The notes beneath the pieces were generated by a model, which saw only the letters and a program-made list of their open reading frames with translations, had not been told where the DNA came from and made no database searches. Of a stretch of 64,000 nucleotides of DNA, positions 21,001-35,000 are shown in pieces. The position numbers were made by a program, and so were the translations under genes. Position 1 is the stretch's first letter, and each line of letters starts with the position of its first letter. Location: NCBI RefSeq assembly GCF_965638725.1, contig NC_134961.1, positions 5,300,641-5,364,640 on the forward strand, read 5' to 3'. The DNA is from Aptenodytes patagonicus (Eukaryota > Chordata > Aves > Sphenisciformes > Spheniscidae).

Positions 21001-24000
21001 CTACCGGATTTTGTTCGCATTTACTTTGAGACTTAACTGTTTCATGAGCTGGTATCACTGCTTTCATTCCTCAACTGGAAATAAACCTCATAAAGATTTT
21101 CTTGACTTGCCCTTGCAAATATTGACTATTTCTGACACATCTTTAGTATCGTGGTACTTTTGAAGTGGAGATTAGGATCTCGATTTATAAGACTAGAGTT
21201 GAAACTCACTTATTTTTCCTTCATTAATGTGGAATACTATTTGTGGATGGGTAAGAAGGAGAAGGTGAAAATATCAGAGGACCTCTGCTATCACCACACT
21301 CCTGCAGAAGCAGAAGCATTGCAGATTTGGGGGTCATAACTTTCATCCAAAACCCAGTGGGGTTTTTCTGTGGATTTGGCAGTGAGCCCTGGGGTTACAC
21401 TGCCTAGCTAGTGACTTCACCTAAGCAAACCTTCTTAAAATAAACAGATTTTATGATTCAGGAACCTACAGTCTGTGATATTTTAAATTTCAAGAGTTGG
21501 CAACGATCGGTAGATTTCGGTATTGTTATGTGATGCAGTAAAAGCCTTTTCAAGGCTCAAGGTGTCTTCAAAAGCTATCAGGGGAAAAAAAAAATCCAAT
21601 TAAAACCAAAGTCCAATTCAGCTAAAACCACAAGCAGTGGCGTGTCTGTACAGTAGCGTCCAGTCCACAAAGGCAAAATAGCTTTACTTCTGTTCCTAGA
21701 AAAAACTTAAACAGCCTGGAATGTCATTCTTATGAGAAGCCGTATCCCCAGCGAAAACAAGGCTGTGTTTCTCTTCTGTAAGAAATTTTAGAGGGGGAAA
21801 AAGGCCCAAATGAGGTGCTAGATAAATATTTTGCAAACGAGATTCATTCAGGCTATGGAAGGGACCAATCACATAAGCGAGTTGTAACTATAGTTTAAGC
21901 ACCAAACAAGGAGGCAATTCTATATTATTCTATCAGAGCATAATGGTCTCTGGTGTTAATGAAGTGTCACCGTAATGCCATTACAGCAATGGCACGAGCA
22001 GAAGGTCTGGGTTGTTCATTGTGCTCCTTCCTAAACCTTCAGAGAAATTTGAGTGCGGTTCCCATGAGTGAGAAAGTTGCCCTTTTTGAAATTAAAACTT
22101 TGACTTTTTTTGGTGGTGTTTAAAAATGTACTAACAAAAATGTCCTGCTAGGTAAGAAAAGGCATCCTCCAGAGAGGTGGCGTTTGAAGGCGTTCCTGCT
22201 CCATGGCAAATGTTGCAACTAAATAATCCCGAGCAGCATCAAGGCGTCTCACTTCCTCGACGCTAGCCCGGCATTTAAAGATTTCGCGATTTGCAGTTCG
22301 GTGCAGCCAAACCTACAAACCCTGGTAGTGACAAAAACCCGCACATTGAGAAACCGTAGCTAAACATCTCACAGCCCCACTGGGCAGAGGGAAGACCTGC
22401 TGTCTGAATGCCCGCTCCTGGCCTTTGTCAGACGTTAGTAGAAAGGAACACCGTGTCTCTGCTCAGCTCATCTTTTGGGGTTCCTTTGACATCTGGTGTA
22501 TTTTTTACCAAGTACTGTTTGCATTGATTTTTCCCTGTATTTCCTGCAATTTTTAAGTTTATTGGTGGTGTCTTTCCACGTGTGGCTTTTTCCCTGTTGG
22601 AGTGAACAGTTTCTCCTGGGCAGGCCCCCGCCAGGTCTCTCTTGCGTTTCACCCAGCTGCTTTCATTCTGCTCCCACAAAGAGGGGTTTTAAAAAGAAAA
22701 TCACTCGATCAGAAGGTAGGGTGAAATGGACTCATGGTTTGTTAAAGCTTCTCTCCCTGTTTGCCATTTCATGGGATTCCTTGTTTTATCTCGTCTTGCG
22801 GTTTCCACACTGTGGTTTCCATAATGCGTTTCTGCGTCATCCTTTCTTCATTTCTTCAAGCTTTGTTGTCCTCGTTGCAGTTCAGCTTGATTTTGTATCT
22901 TGTCTCTTATTTCCCCCATATGTCCCCAAACACTTCTCTGAGTTGTAATAGGTGCATAAGAAAGTGAGTGGGGGTGAAGAAGGACAGCTCAGGAGCAAGA
23001 ACATGCTTTCCAGTGCCAGGGTGGAGCGGTCTGGGAGCTGCACAGACAGAGGTGCTTGCTCTTACCCTGAGGAGAGAGCACGGGGGAGTGTGGCACTTGT
23101 GAAGTAGTCCCTCCATAGCCAACAGCAAGATTTAGGCAGTTGCTGTCAGGCTCAGAGAGAAAATTTCTGTCTCTTCCACAGCGGAAAGTTGGCAGCTCCG
23201 CTTGTGGGCTGCGCTTACGGCGCTATTGCTATTCGGAGGAACGGCTGTTACCCCACATCAGCCCACCTTTCTCTCCAGGCTTTGCTGAGATCGGTCTTAA
23301 AGGCTGGGAAGCTACGGCGACTGCGGGCTGCAGAGCTACCCACCACGCTCCCCTTGCAGCTTCTGCCACCTACACGAACATGCTCTGCCAAAGGTCGCTG
23401 CCTGTCCCAACAGGAGGATGAGGGCTTCACATCAGACCTCCCCAGCCCTTATTTCTTAACCTGCCTTTGCAGTAAAGAATTAGCTTGTTTTTCATATCAA
23501 AGGATTGTTGTTTACTTAGACACTGAAGCTAAGTTGGCATCTCTGTTTGCCAAAACTAAAAATGTCAAATTGAAATATATAGCGTTCGTTTTTGCTTTGC
23601 AAAGAGCACAAAAAGCAAAAAATGTGATTACGGCCATTCCCATTTTTTTAAGGGATAACTATCATCAGGAAGAGCATCAACTATGTGCGAGTTGACCATC
23701 TGTAGCATTTGTGGTATATTATAGGGACCGTGACCAGTAAACAGATTCTGTCCTCACTTTCCAGCTCCTCCCTTTCCCTCAAAAGATTGCATCCATTTTG
23801 AAGATGTGCTACCACTGGATTTAAACAGAGATACTACACAAAGTGTAATATTCTTCAGGCAGCTGTTTCTGCCAGTCTAACAGTAAAAATCGTTCCCCTC
23901 AGGTTAGGAACGAGTACATCTCTCTGGCTTCCTGGCATCAGGCCTACTAAAAACTTTAATAAGCGGAGATCGGAGACGAAGTTTCAGATGTGGCATACGG

Positions 24001-27000
24001 TCTTATGTTATTCTGTTTAATCCAGCGTAATTTTTAATTTAATTAGCAACCCTTGTTAAGATAGTGTGATACGCTGGTTTGGTAACAGTACTTGATGGAA
24101 GGAAATGACGATGTTCACTTTGTGGTAATGAATCTCCCACCTACGGCATTTTTCAGGCGCGATGCATGTGTGTTAACCGCGTGGCCCTGCTTTACCTCCA
24201 GTCTGGGGTCTATGGGCTGCCCTCCGACAGCGCGGTGTTGGGAGGTGAAGGGACTCTCTCTTCCTGCTGCAGTCGCGCTGGCATATGCTCTTGAGCATCG
24301 CTGGAAGGCTGTACTCACTCTGACAGCAGACACAGTCTGCAGCAGCTCTTGCTTTTGACGAGCCTGCGGGACGATCTGTACTGACATGAATTCTGGATCC
24401 AAGCCAGGACTCAGCCAGCCTGTTCCTATTCATTTGAAATTGTACCTGGACACCATACTATGCTATTTTTTCTTCTAGCGGCAGCCCGCATATACAGACA
24501 GCTCCTTGTATCAAGAAACACATTTGTCTCTGTGCAATACTATTTTGCATGTCTGTTATGAAGTCATGAGGTCTAATCACTGGTTTGAAACTGAGATTTA
24601 CAGGGTGGAGTTTGTAGCCCTGGCTAGAGCCTGTGCCCACCTCCTTGGACAGACACCACTAATGGTACTTGCAGATCCCCAGCAATGGCTTCTTCACAAC
24701 TCCGTTGCAACATCCCCTGGCAGTACCTCGGCCCTGGCTCCCGCAGGATCCGTGCTGCGCTGGGCTCCTCTAGCAGGGAGGAGGACTTCTGCAGATCCAC
24801 AAGCAAAAGAGCAGTTTTCCCTGCAGCTTTGGTTGAGACAGACAGTGAAGCCTCTTCTTCCTCTCCCTGGTGTGCAGACTTGTATGGGATTCTATAAACA
24901 CCTTTCCCTGCTCGGTCACGGGGCACGGATCCTGCTGGGAATGGGTTAAATAGGTTCTGCTACAGCAAAGGCTTCATCGTCAGGGAGAGGTGGGAGTGGC
25001 TCTCTAAAAAGAGGATCTAGGGTGTGGGTTGAGTCCTCCTGAGGGAGGAACCCGAGGAACAGCTAAGCCTGGGAAAGCGAGAGCCCAGACAAATTGTGTT
25101 GGCCAAAGTTGTTAGTTTCTCTCTGAAAGCCACGCCTCGGGAAGGGGGTGGAGTGAGTCCGGCCTGGAGCATGCAGATTTTGTTTTAGGTCAGGTTGGTG
25201 ATAGCATCTGTGTCTAGTCCCATTAGGGAACCGTGTGTGGAAGCTGTGTGTGTGATTCTTGCTGCACTGCAAACAGACCCAAGGTGGTTAGCTGGTGGGT
25301 GGCGGGAACATACTGTGAACACAGAGCTGTGAGTCGAGGGGATGCACCTTTTACCTTGTTGCAGTGATGTGAGCACATGGGTCCCTCTAATAGCTGAAAA
25401 AAACCCCATGATCATTCCTTTTTGTGTATTTATTTTTGTAGGGCAACCTCGTGTTGCTTGAAAGAGCGCTACAGAAGTGGCTATTTTTATACTTCTCTGT
25501 TCATCTGCTTGCCTCACACCTGGGCTGGTTGTGTTTTAGGGGTGGAATACAGCTTAGCCTTTCCAAGTGTGGCTTGGAAAAACCAGGTGTTTCAGGTCCT
25601 GTCTCCACTGCCGATGCTCCCATACGCCACGTTTCCAACAGTAGGACATCAGCGCTGGCACACAGGCCCTGGGCTGGGCACGAGGGAGGCCCTGCAGGGC
25701 TCTTCAGCTCCCCGGTGCCTGTGTGCTGTTTGTGGAGCTGTCAGGAGAGTTGGCCACACAAGCGTTAACTTCGAGGGGACGCACATGGCTCCTCCTCAGC
25801 ACCTGTGTGTAGTCCAGTGCCGGCACCCTGGGTGTCTTGCTGGCAGCGGGGACCGGTGCGCTGTCAGTATGGGAATGTTCACGGGTTTTGCCTCATGGGT
25901 TGCTTCTGTGCTATTGCTTAATGGCTTTCACATGCAGAAGCTGCGTAGCTGTTTGTGAGCAGAGAGAACCATCTGAGCCACGCTCTTCAGCCAGTGCCAG
26001 GCAGTCCGTGGGATGATAAGAATAATAATCACGGGCCTCATCCTGCGATGCGTGCTGCCAGCGCAGAGTGTGTGTGCTGCATTTCCTCTCCTGGGGCTTA
26101 GAGAGCTAAGGGAACAGTTGGAATCCGCAATGAGATGCAGAGTAGAGTCTCCGAGAGAAGTGTTGCAGCCACATTCCCTCCACTTAGCTATGTTTCTTAC
26201 TGCCTCAGACACCTCTGTTTAAGCTGCATTTCTTCATCAGAAAGAAGAATGGGACAGGGTTTTTGGGGCAGTGTCTTACCTTGTCACCCTCAGCCAGATG
26301 CTTGCACAGGAGCATTGTGAAGACTTTGTGAAAGGGTCTGTGCTCTGCCTGAGCCTGTGCAGTCAGCATTCTGTGCTGCCTGGAGTGTGGAGCTGACCCT
26401 CGGCAGAGAGTTGTGTTTCACCCCTCCCCAGATGAAAAGGGTTGGAAAGCCTTCTGGAAAAAGCGAGTTTTCAAAAGGAGGAGTTTCGATATGGAAAGAG
26501 CAATCAGCTGGCACCTTTAATATTTTGTATTGCTGTACCATCTCTGGGATCTCATAGCTTAGGCACAGTGCAGACACAGCAAAGAGACAGCTCTTACCCA
26601 AGACCTGCAGGTGGTCCAAGCAATCCTGCAAAAGCATAAGCTTGGAAGATGGGCACTTGCCTTTGAGTTGTTAGCAGAGCTGCTGCCATTCCGGTCTCAT
26701 AAATGATTCCAGCAGGCCATATAGTGACTCTTCAGTGATTTGTGTCATGAAACTACCTTTGCACCTAAGCATAGCACAATTAAAAAGAAATCTTCTCCTA
26801 TTTCCTAAAACAAAACAAAGCGCACATCTGAAATACGATGCAGGGTGATTCCCTGGGAGAAGAGTTTCCATTGGAAAATATCTTGGCTCCCGACCAGCCC
26901 TCTGTAAAGCGGTTGTAGAGGGCGGCTCATTACTGCTACCTGGGCGATTTTCTAGAAGAGGACTGTTACATAAGCAGCTAGTTGGTGAAGCCATTAGCTG

Positions 27001-29585
27001 GGATCCCTTCTCAGCTACTTCACTACATGGTGAAAAAAAGGTTCCCTGTCCTCCCAGACACAGGAGGCGACTGTAAGTAGAGGGCCACTGAAACGAACAG
27101 AGTGACGCTGGCCAGAGATTCATAAGTAATGAATTAAATCTGTGCAGATCAAAGGTTTCTATTAGAGTGTGGGAACGTTATTTTACTCCTACAGAGGGAA
27201 AACATGAAGTCACTAGCTTTATGAACTGAACTGTGCCTAGATTTGCAACCCCTGATTGCATGGATCAGTGCAAAGTTTGTATCAGAAGTCTTAAAAAATT
27301 CAGTGTAGACAAAACTGAGGTGGTAAGACAAAAGCTAGAAGAGGCCAAGGGTTAGACTGTGTTAGTCTTTCAGCTGCGTTAAGAAAATTTGCTGTAGCTA
27401 ATATATGTGGTGGATTGGGTTCATAGCAGCAGTAAGTGATGGCTTTACTTAAGAAAAAGGAAAAAAGGAAACTGCTGCCCCTTTGTGCAGTAAAGCTGTT
27501 ATAGGGCATAGCGCATATCAGGACAGCACCGTGGAAACAAAGCTTAAGCTGTCTGGGTGGTACTTGAGGCTCTGCTAGACGGACACAACACAATTCCCAA
27601 GTTTTAATTTAGAGAGAAGACACACCCCATTTTTTGCAGGGAGTGCCAGGAGCATCACTGGTTCTTGAATCTGTGTTTCATACAACACAAAATAACTTCA
27701 ATAGCCCAACAGCCAGACCCTGAACTCTGAGACCCTTGGCCCTCACTGCTGCCCCTGTTGTCACTCATTGCATCCAGCAATTAGCCATTTCTTGAAAAGC
27801 TTTCTGCCTTTCCAGTGCTTGCAGGCGAGTAAACTGTCAAGGTAGCAATGTCACTCTCCTTGGACAAATTAGTTTCTGATTACACGCACAGATTGCATCT
27901 AATACAGCCACCAATTTAAGTTGCATTACCTTGGATTTGCTTTGCGCTGAGTGTAGTGACCCATGTTATGCAGCCAGTCAGATTGGAGCATTACTCTCTG
28001 GCATAGTTTAGAATTTGCAGCATTTAAAGGGTTAATTACAGCTAGCCATCAGATCTCTAAAACAAGCCAGCAAAGCCCATTGCTGCATTCTGTCTTCCTG
28101 TGGATTAGCTGTGACGCGTCCAAGCCTGTAGCTTGATCCCATAACTTCAGAGAGAACTGGGAGAGGAGACTAAGTTTGGAAATTAATCTCCAACACCCCT
28201 GCTCCCACAGGACGCGAAGCTTTGGGAAAGCTTCTCTCTAGCTGCTTGGGAAAGACATTTTGTAAGTCATCGGAGAGTCCTGGATCTTTTGAGGGCATGC
28301 AGCCCTACTCCAGATCCTCTCCTCTTGCAGGTGATTGGTCTGATTAGCAACATGGAGCACCTTTTTCTCCCTGTGCACACTGACTGCAACTCCTGTTCAT
28401 TCCCATAGAGAGGGGAAATGGCAGTGGAGCCAGTGTTGTGTTTATTGGCTTTCCATGCAGTTCCTGGAAGTTGCTAAATTCTGCAGCAGCCATGGAGGCT
28501 GTGTACAGCGTGCTTAAGGCCAAGGTTTGCTTCCCCCACTGTCCTTCTCCCCTCCGCAATCAGGGAATTGAAGTGCATACCTTAGTTTGGGAAGAAAGCC
28601 GAGCTACTGGGGGCAGTGTTGTCTAACAGCTGGAACACAGAGGGGAAAGCGGGACTTCTTGGTTTTGTTTTCAGTTCTGACCCTGGTTGTGTGGGCTGGG
28701 CTGTCATTGATTCATCTGCACTCAGTCTCCCCTGTCTGAGCAATGGGGCTGGTGCTTCCTTGCCTCGCGGGAGTATTGTAGTGGTTATTTATGGGAATTA
28801 AATGCTTGTGGAGGGCTTAAATGCTTGGCTGCTGGATAAATGCCCTGGATTTCTAATTCCTACTTGCTTGGTGCTCTGCCATCCTCATGAGAAGGCAGCA
28901 AAACATTATCCTATACCAACTCTTGGGAAGCTGAATCTTCACTCCGAGCAAGGTAAATGTCAGGGCAGCAAAGCACACATGCGTACTCGTTTTGACAGGC
29001 TTATTGGTAACCTTGGTCCTGCCTTCCTGCCCCTGCTTGTGCTTCAACCCCTTCCTGCCATCATCCTCTGAACTAAACAGACAACCTTGTGCTTTGCTGG
29101 TACGTACTGTGTGGCAGGTACCAGAGCCAGCCGGAACTCACTGTCTTATCGTAGCTGGAGAACCATACGTTTTTCTTTTAAAGCATCTGAAAAAAGAGAA
29201 GTTTTGTTTTCTGCCCAACTTTATTTTTTGTTTCAAGGCAGTGCCATCAGTTTCCCAAACAGAGACATCCCAGCCCCAGATGGGAAGTCAGCACTGACTC
29301 CAGGGCAGGGCGCCAGCTCCTCAGAGAAACGTGGCTGCTCCCTGTGGGCTCCTCGGGGCAGAAGGACATGGGGCTGGGAGCGTTTTCCTCACCAGGAGCA
29401 GCCTGGGGAAAGGAACTGTGTAGCCCCAGGCTGCAGGTACAGAGATGGTTGTGCAAGGCCAGAGCCGTGCTGCTGGGACAGGACGGCCTGCATCCCTACA
29501 GCAGGCCTGCGGCCATGCTCGTGGGCCTTGCTCTCCTTGGCGGAGAGCGAGGACTGGGGTGGCTCTCCAGTGCTGCCAGCACCTC
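18099..29585 (+). other. PKD1: PKD1 intron 1, first segment
   Basis: The intron opens with GTGAGT at 18099. Composition drops sharply from the CpG island into AT-richer sequence by about 18.8 kb and stays so to about 24 kb, with moderate GC afterwards. I found no exon of another gene, no RNA gene and no recognisable transposon here. Open frames such as 22496-22948 and 23189-23695 (plus) show no known domain. Intron 1 as a whole spans 41,663 bp. Confidence 0.8.
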
Positions 29586-29758
29586 CATTCTTTCTCCCTC
29601 AGCCAGGAACCTTTTTACCTCAGCCAGGCGCCATTTTACCTCAGCCAGGAACCATTTTACCTCAGCCAGGCGCCGTTTTCCTTCAACTAGGTGCCACTTT
29701 ACCTCAGCCAGGCGCCATTTTAATCTCAGCAGCTGCCATCTTACCTCAGCTGTGGGGC
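29586..29758. repeat. 21-bp minisatellite, about 8 units
   Basis: Eight tandem units of 21 bp (type CATTTTACCTCAGCCAGGCGC; first and last slightly longer) lie in PKD1 intron 1. The two commonest variants end in AGGAAC and AGGCGC and alternate at first. Because 21 bp is seven codons, the minus strand reads as a heptad series of the type RLAEVKW, which mimics a coiled coil. The frame has no splice context or homology and is best treated as a by-product of the repeat. Confidence 0.93.
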
Positions 29759-31794
29759 AGCTTCTGCTCTCTTGTGCCATTTACCACCCCCCCCAAGTCA
29801 GCCAACCCGCAGCTCAGGGGATCTGGCAGGCAGGTTTCTGTGGTGTTAGCAGTTCAACCCTGTTTCTCGGCCCCAGGCAGCACTCCTGGCTGCCTTCACC
29901 CAGCAGGCCTGTAGCAGGCAGGCTGTTGCAGTCACTGTGTCACCGTGGGGCCCGTCATGGCGCTCGGCAGCAGCGTGGTCTCACAGATGGGTCCTCTGGA
30001 AACACAGGGTTTTGTTTGGGCTTGGGTGAACCCCTGCGCATCCATTTCCTTTCCTGCCTTGCACCTCTGCTGTCTCTGCGGGCTCTGCATGGTCAGCATC
30101 CGCCAGGCACACAGGGCCTTGGTGCTGCACATGCCTCGCAGTGAGGCCGGGCTCAGCCGCGGGGAAGGGGTGCCATGAGCTGCCCCATGTCCTGGGGCTG
30201 GGCACCCTGTGGGGCTGAGCCGGCTGCCCTGCCTCGGGGCTGCAGAGCTGGGCCTGCTGACACCGCCGTGGTGCAGGTTCAGGATCAGGCAGTCGGTAGC
30301 TCTTGGCTGTAGTGCGTACTACAAGATCCCTGCTGTTAGTTGTTTGTTTAATGATGGCTGATTAGAGGGAGAGGAGACTGGCCCTTTCCTCCTCCTTAGG
30401 GGGTGCGTTTCGGTATTCCGACTGGGAGTTTGAGGATGTCTTGATCCTCTGCCTAATCAAACTTGATGCAGGGCATGAAGAGCTGTGTCTCTGCTGTGCT
30501 GCTGCCACTGCAGCCTGGAGCACAGCCTTCCAGAGGGAGGGGTTCTGTCTTTTACAATATGAAACACATTTCAGAGGCAGCATTTTTTTTTCTTTATTGA
30601 ATCTAGAGCAAAAAAGCCCTCAGCAGGAGCTTGAGCTTACTGTTGGGATGAGACACAGGCCTATGGCAGGGATGGGTCCCAATTCTCCTCTGGCTGCAAC
30701 TCAACTTTTAACACTTGTTTCTTTTAACTTCTTGGGGTCCTAATTCTTGCCGGCTTACAGGCTGTCTGGCAGTAGCAAAGCCATTGTTGGCCATCTATGG
30801 GTCAGATAAGAGTTTACAGTCAGTGGCAGTGTGTGTGGCAGAGGATCAGCACGAGGGCAAGTGTGAGTGTCTGGTGCGACCATGAGAATGGTCCCATCAG
30901 ATTTATATTATTGAATTAATCTACAGAATTAAAGAGCATGGGAGACTTGTGTTGTTTTACTCTGTTTCTGTGCAGGTCACAGACAGATGAGACTCTTGGC
31001 GTTGCAGCATCAGGTCCTGGTTTCTGCAGAGGAGTGTTTTAATCCTTTCCACCTACCCTTTCAGATGCACCATGTTGTGCTGAGCAAGGGCTGCTCTTAA
31101 ATCCCTCTTGGCCATCAGTATGTGCAGGCCATGAAATTCCCTGTCTGTCATACTGCAAGAACAGGTTTCTGGGTCTTAGGATACTGGGAATCCATGTATT
31201 TCAGGTCTCAATATATACAGTTTTAGCTGGTGTCTCCCTGGCCTGGGTGTGCACCGTGAGAGTCCTGGTGTTGAACAGTCTAAGCAGACACCTGTTGTGG
31301 TGCGTGGGCTGAGGCTGCACGGGTGGCTCAGCACCACTAATTGATGAAACCCAGGTGTGGCAATGGGAGCGCAAGAGCCATTTACTCACGTTTTACTCTC
31401 CATGTCAGGGACTTTGGTGACATGCAGTGGTGGTAAGTGGCTTTCAGCAGATGCCTGTAAAATTGTACAGTCCTTCTTCTCCTAGTGGAAGGAAATTATG
31501 AACTTTTAATGTTGGACCCAGAGACTTTCTGTCCTGACAGCAGAGCAGGACTTTCAGGCCTCTTGCCTACTGCTAGTCATTGGGTGATGAAGAAGAAGCT
31601 GGGGAGTAAATTCCTGACGGATCAGCAGTGCTGTCATCTTTTTGTATGTAAAGGCACCTGGAAGCCCAATTTAAAATGCCGAGATTCAGTTGTATCTCTA
31701 TTGCATGGTACCATGGTATGTGTGGGTTTATAGAGAAGACCCAAAGCTCTAGGATTGTTTTTTGTATGTGTTGTGCTGTGAGCCCTGGGCAGGA
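29759..31794 (+). other. PKD1: PKD1 intron 1, segment between minisatellite and SINE relic
   Basis: Non-coding intron sequence of moderate GC. I see no recognisable gene, RNA or transposon, and the open frames crossing it have no identifiable domain. Confidence 0.7.
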
Positions 31795-32030
31795 TTGGGA
31801 CCTCGTAGTGCTGGGTACTGTACACAAGCATACTGAAAACAGACCTTATCCTCAGGATCTTGCAATAGAAATAGACAAGGCAAAAGAAAAAGGAAGTCTT
31901 CCTGTTTTTCAGCTGGGTAAGGCTGTAAAAGCTTTATGCTCGTAGAGAGTAAGGGAGTTGCCTGAGGTCATACAGGGAGTTTGTGTCCGAGCCCGGCACT
32001 GAGCCCTCCCAGTCTTCCGAGGTGCAGCTG
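31795..32030 (+). mobile_element. MIR-type (CORE-SINE) relic
   Basis: Two diagnostic pieces appear in the right order. First is a GGTACTGTACACAAGC-like block followed by a segment resembling 'agacctta-c-cagatcttgcaat-aatagacaag'. Then comes the core region with 'gagag-aagg-gttgcctgaggtcatacag' and 'gagcccggcactgagccc'. Both are features of amniote MIR elements. The copy is old and diverged, on the plus strand, with no open frame. Assignment is from memory of the consensus. Confidence 0.65.
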
Positions 32031-35000
32031 AGTGTGATAAACACGTGGGCTTGCACGTGCACATGGGGCCAATCTGACATGAAGATCTTGCAGTGTGAGA
32101 TGACTTGCTGGGGGTGCACATATATCTGCTGGGAAACAGTTGCTGGGTTGGGCTGGTGGAAGCAGTGATTCCTTTCCAACAGAAGCCCCTAAACTTCGTT
32201 AGTCACCAAAAAGCAGCAATGCATCCCGCTGTCTGTGCAGTGCAACGTGATATATAAGCTGTAAGTAATTGATTTACAAAGCCAAGGGTCATCCCATGGG
32301 GTAGGAGGAGTTTGGTGTATTTTGGATTGAGCTGCACCACCAAGAGCAGGTCTGCTGAGATGCGTGTGTTCAGCCAGGGGTTACATCTAGCTGCCACTGG
32401 TCTCTAGCATCTTCAGACTGGCAGAGCTGCATTTGCTGTCTTGTCCTAGTTCCAAAGGCAACTAGCCACAACGTGGCTTAGATGTGGATCATTTTGGAGC
32501 GGGGAGAGCAACACCTAGTCATTGTATCCTTTCGCTGCCTTCTGAAGAGCTATCCTTGCACTAGCCCCTGCTCCTGGTGTGCACGGAGGTCCTGCCTCTG
32601 CAGGCCTGCGTAGAGGCCATTCTTCCACAGTGACCTCCAGGAAGCAGGATTCATTTAGGTAAATTTGGTGTGACAAGAGGAACAACATTTCATCATGAAT
32701 TTGTGCCGGGGTTCTGGATTAATCATTACTGCACTTAATGTGTTTTAACTCAGAGCTAGAACCATCCGCATCACCTGACCACTCTGCAAGCAAAACCAAT
32801 GGGGTATCAGATTTTGGCATGGCTTTGCTACCCGGAACTGGGGTTTCTGCGAGGCATGAGGGAATGGAGAGCAATGGTTAATAGGTAGGATGGAGTTAAT
32901 CATTCACTGAATTCCTTAGCTACAAACTCTCTCCTCCGTAATTTTTTTTGGTGCATTGCTGGAAAGGAAATCGGGGTATGTGAAGCAAAACCATACTTAA
33001 CAAGTCACAGTAGCCCTGGTGTGTGTAGGATTTCTTGCCTTTTGCTGAGGGTGGAGCTCCCCTGCGGCAGGAGATGCTTGAATAACCTGATAGAGCTGAG
33101 CAGTGCTGGGAAATTTGATATATCTGCACCTTTCACTTTGGATGCCTGGGCCGGAGATTGAAGAAGGAAATGCCTGGCCTTTCACCTGCCTGAGACCCAA
33201 GGCAAAGATCTGTATTTTTCTTGCTGCAGTCAGTGGCATCACCAACACCTCAAACAGAAGTGGCAAAACTTATCTTAATTAATAAAATAGTGAGGATGCA
33301 ATTACTTACAAGAGTCCAGCCCTGCCAGCCAAAATGAGAGTCAGCTACCTCTCATAAATCTTGAGATTAAAAATAAATCAAAAAAGGCCAAATGTTGTTG
33401 CCTTCTGGGTTTTGAGCCTGAAGTCCCACGTAGGAGACATTTGGAGGCATCTGTACTTCTCAATAAGGAGATGCAGAGGAAAAAAAAGACTTCAGCAAAA
33501 TAGAAGGGAAGGAAAAAAGTAGAGATTATAATTTAATGTCATAATTCCAGGAGACAGCTTTAGGGAACCCACCACTTCTCTTACGGCAAGGCTGAATATA
33601 TATTCTAATTCCCTTTTTGGGGTAAAAGCGAGTCATCTAGAGCCATGTACCATGGGACCAGATACAGGAGTTGGTTAGGATTCAAGCAAGGTTGATACAG
33701 GCTTTCAGGTTGCTAAAGAGGCAGCTGAAATCTTGAGGGTCATTTTTAGAGGATTTATCATGTGATCAGATGGATTGTACAACATTTCTGCTGTTTAGAG
33801 GTAAATATTTAATCTGTAGGTAGCCCAAGGCTGAACTGAATACTGTGCCAGACAGAGCTAGCCTTGGATCCAGGAATCTGAGTCTGCCTTCCAGTTCCTC
33901 CCAACCCTGATTCACCTCCCAAACACCACTCAGACCTTGAGAAATTTTATCCCTGAGCATTTGTTTCTGAGGCAAAAGAGAGTTTGTAGAGTTGGGGATG
34001 GTGGTTACAGGGTGGTTCCAAGCTGGGGATGCGATGTGCCCAACTGTGACAGATCTGCTCTTTTCCTCGGGAGTGCTGACTGGACCCAAGAGGTGTGACT
34101 GTAATTGGGACCGGTGGGTTCAGGATGTATTTAGTGGGTAGCATCAAATTCAAGTACTGTGAAGTATTTAATGGGAAGGGCAAGTTCCTCCAGCTCCCTC
34201 TTTGATTTCAGAGGTCTCTTCCGTTCTTCCAGCCGCACCTTCTCCACATGCTCAGCAGGGATATCTTACCAATATTTTTCTCATGCCTTCTCAGGACTCT
34301 GGTGAAAAATTGTGACTTGAAGCCTGATTCTGATCTGTCTCATAGCAAAGATCACAGTGTTGTTCAGCTGAGTACTGTAAACCCGCGCCAGGAGCACATA
34401 GGTGGGAGAGCAGATTCAGACTCTTCCTGTGCCGGTAGAGCTTGTGAATGCCAAGTCTAGCGGCTCGTGCCAGCCCCTGGGGTGTCTGCACATAATAGAC
34501 GTGGACGGATTGCTTGTGTAGCTGATTGTTTCCAGTTTGAAACTACAACCCCTAATTGCTCACTGTAAGTTACCAGGACTCCCCACGTGGAATCTCATTA
34601 GACAGCATAGTTAATGGGAGAGCAGAGGAAGCATTTTAAAGTGTGTTTGATGATATGTTGAACTAAGGAAGATTTGTCTAAGAGTACAGATGCCGTTAGA
34701 TGGGGAAATCTTGCTGTAGTTCTATTCCCCACTTAGGAGCCAGCAGTTGTAGGGTTGGGGCTGTTTTCGCATCAAGAAAGGTGGGTTATTACAAGAAAAG
34801 GATGGATTTAATTTACTTGACAGTTTCTTGCGCGGCTTTTTTTGAGACTTTTAGGATCCCAGGTAGGATGAGCATGCTGACCGTTTCCAGGATCCTCTGG
34901 GAGCTGCTGTTGTGCAGGGAGGGCCTCCTGGAACCGGCTCTGTGGTTGCATTTCTTGGGAAGTCTCTCCCATTTCTTTCCATGCCATTAGTGATGTTCCC

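Noticed and set aside
23189..23695. 168-codon plus-strand frame in PKD1 intron 1
   Set aside because: No homology recognised and no promoter or splice context; treated as chance.
25020..25160. Segment resembling a dispersed sauropsid repeat (GGGAAAGCGAGAGCCCAGAC)
   Set aside because: I could not match it to a named family and saw no terminal repeats or target duplications.
29496..29780. Minus-strand frame with repeated RLAEVKW heptads (coiled-coil-like)
   Set aside because: The heptad equals one 21-bp minisatellite unit. Flanks show no domain or splice signal and the frame lies antisense in a PKD1 intron.
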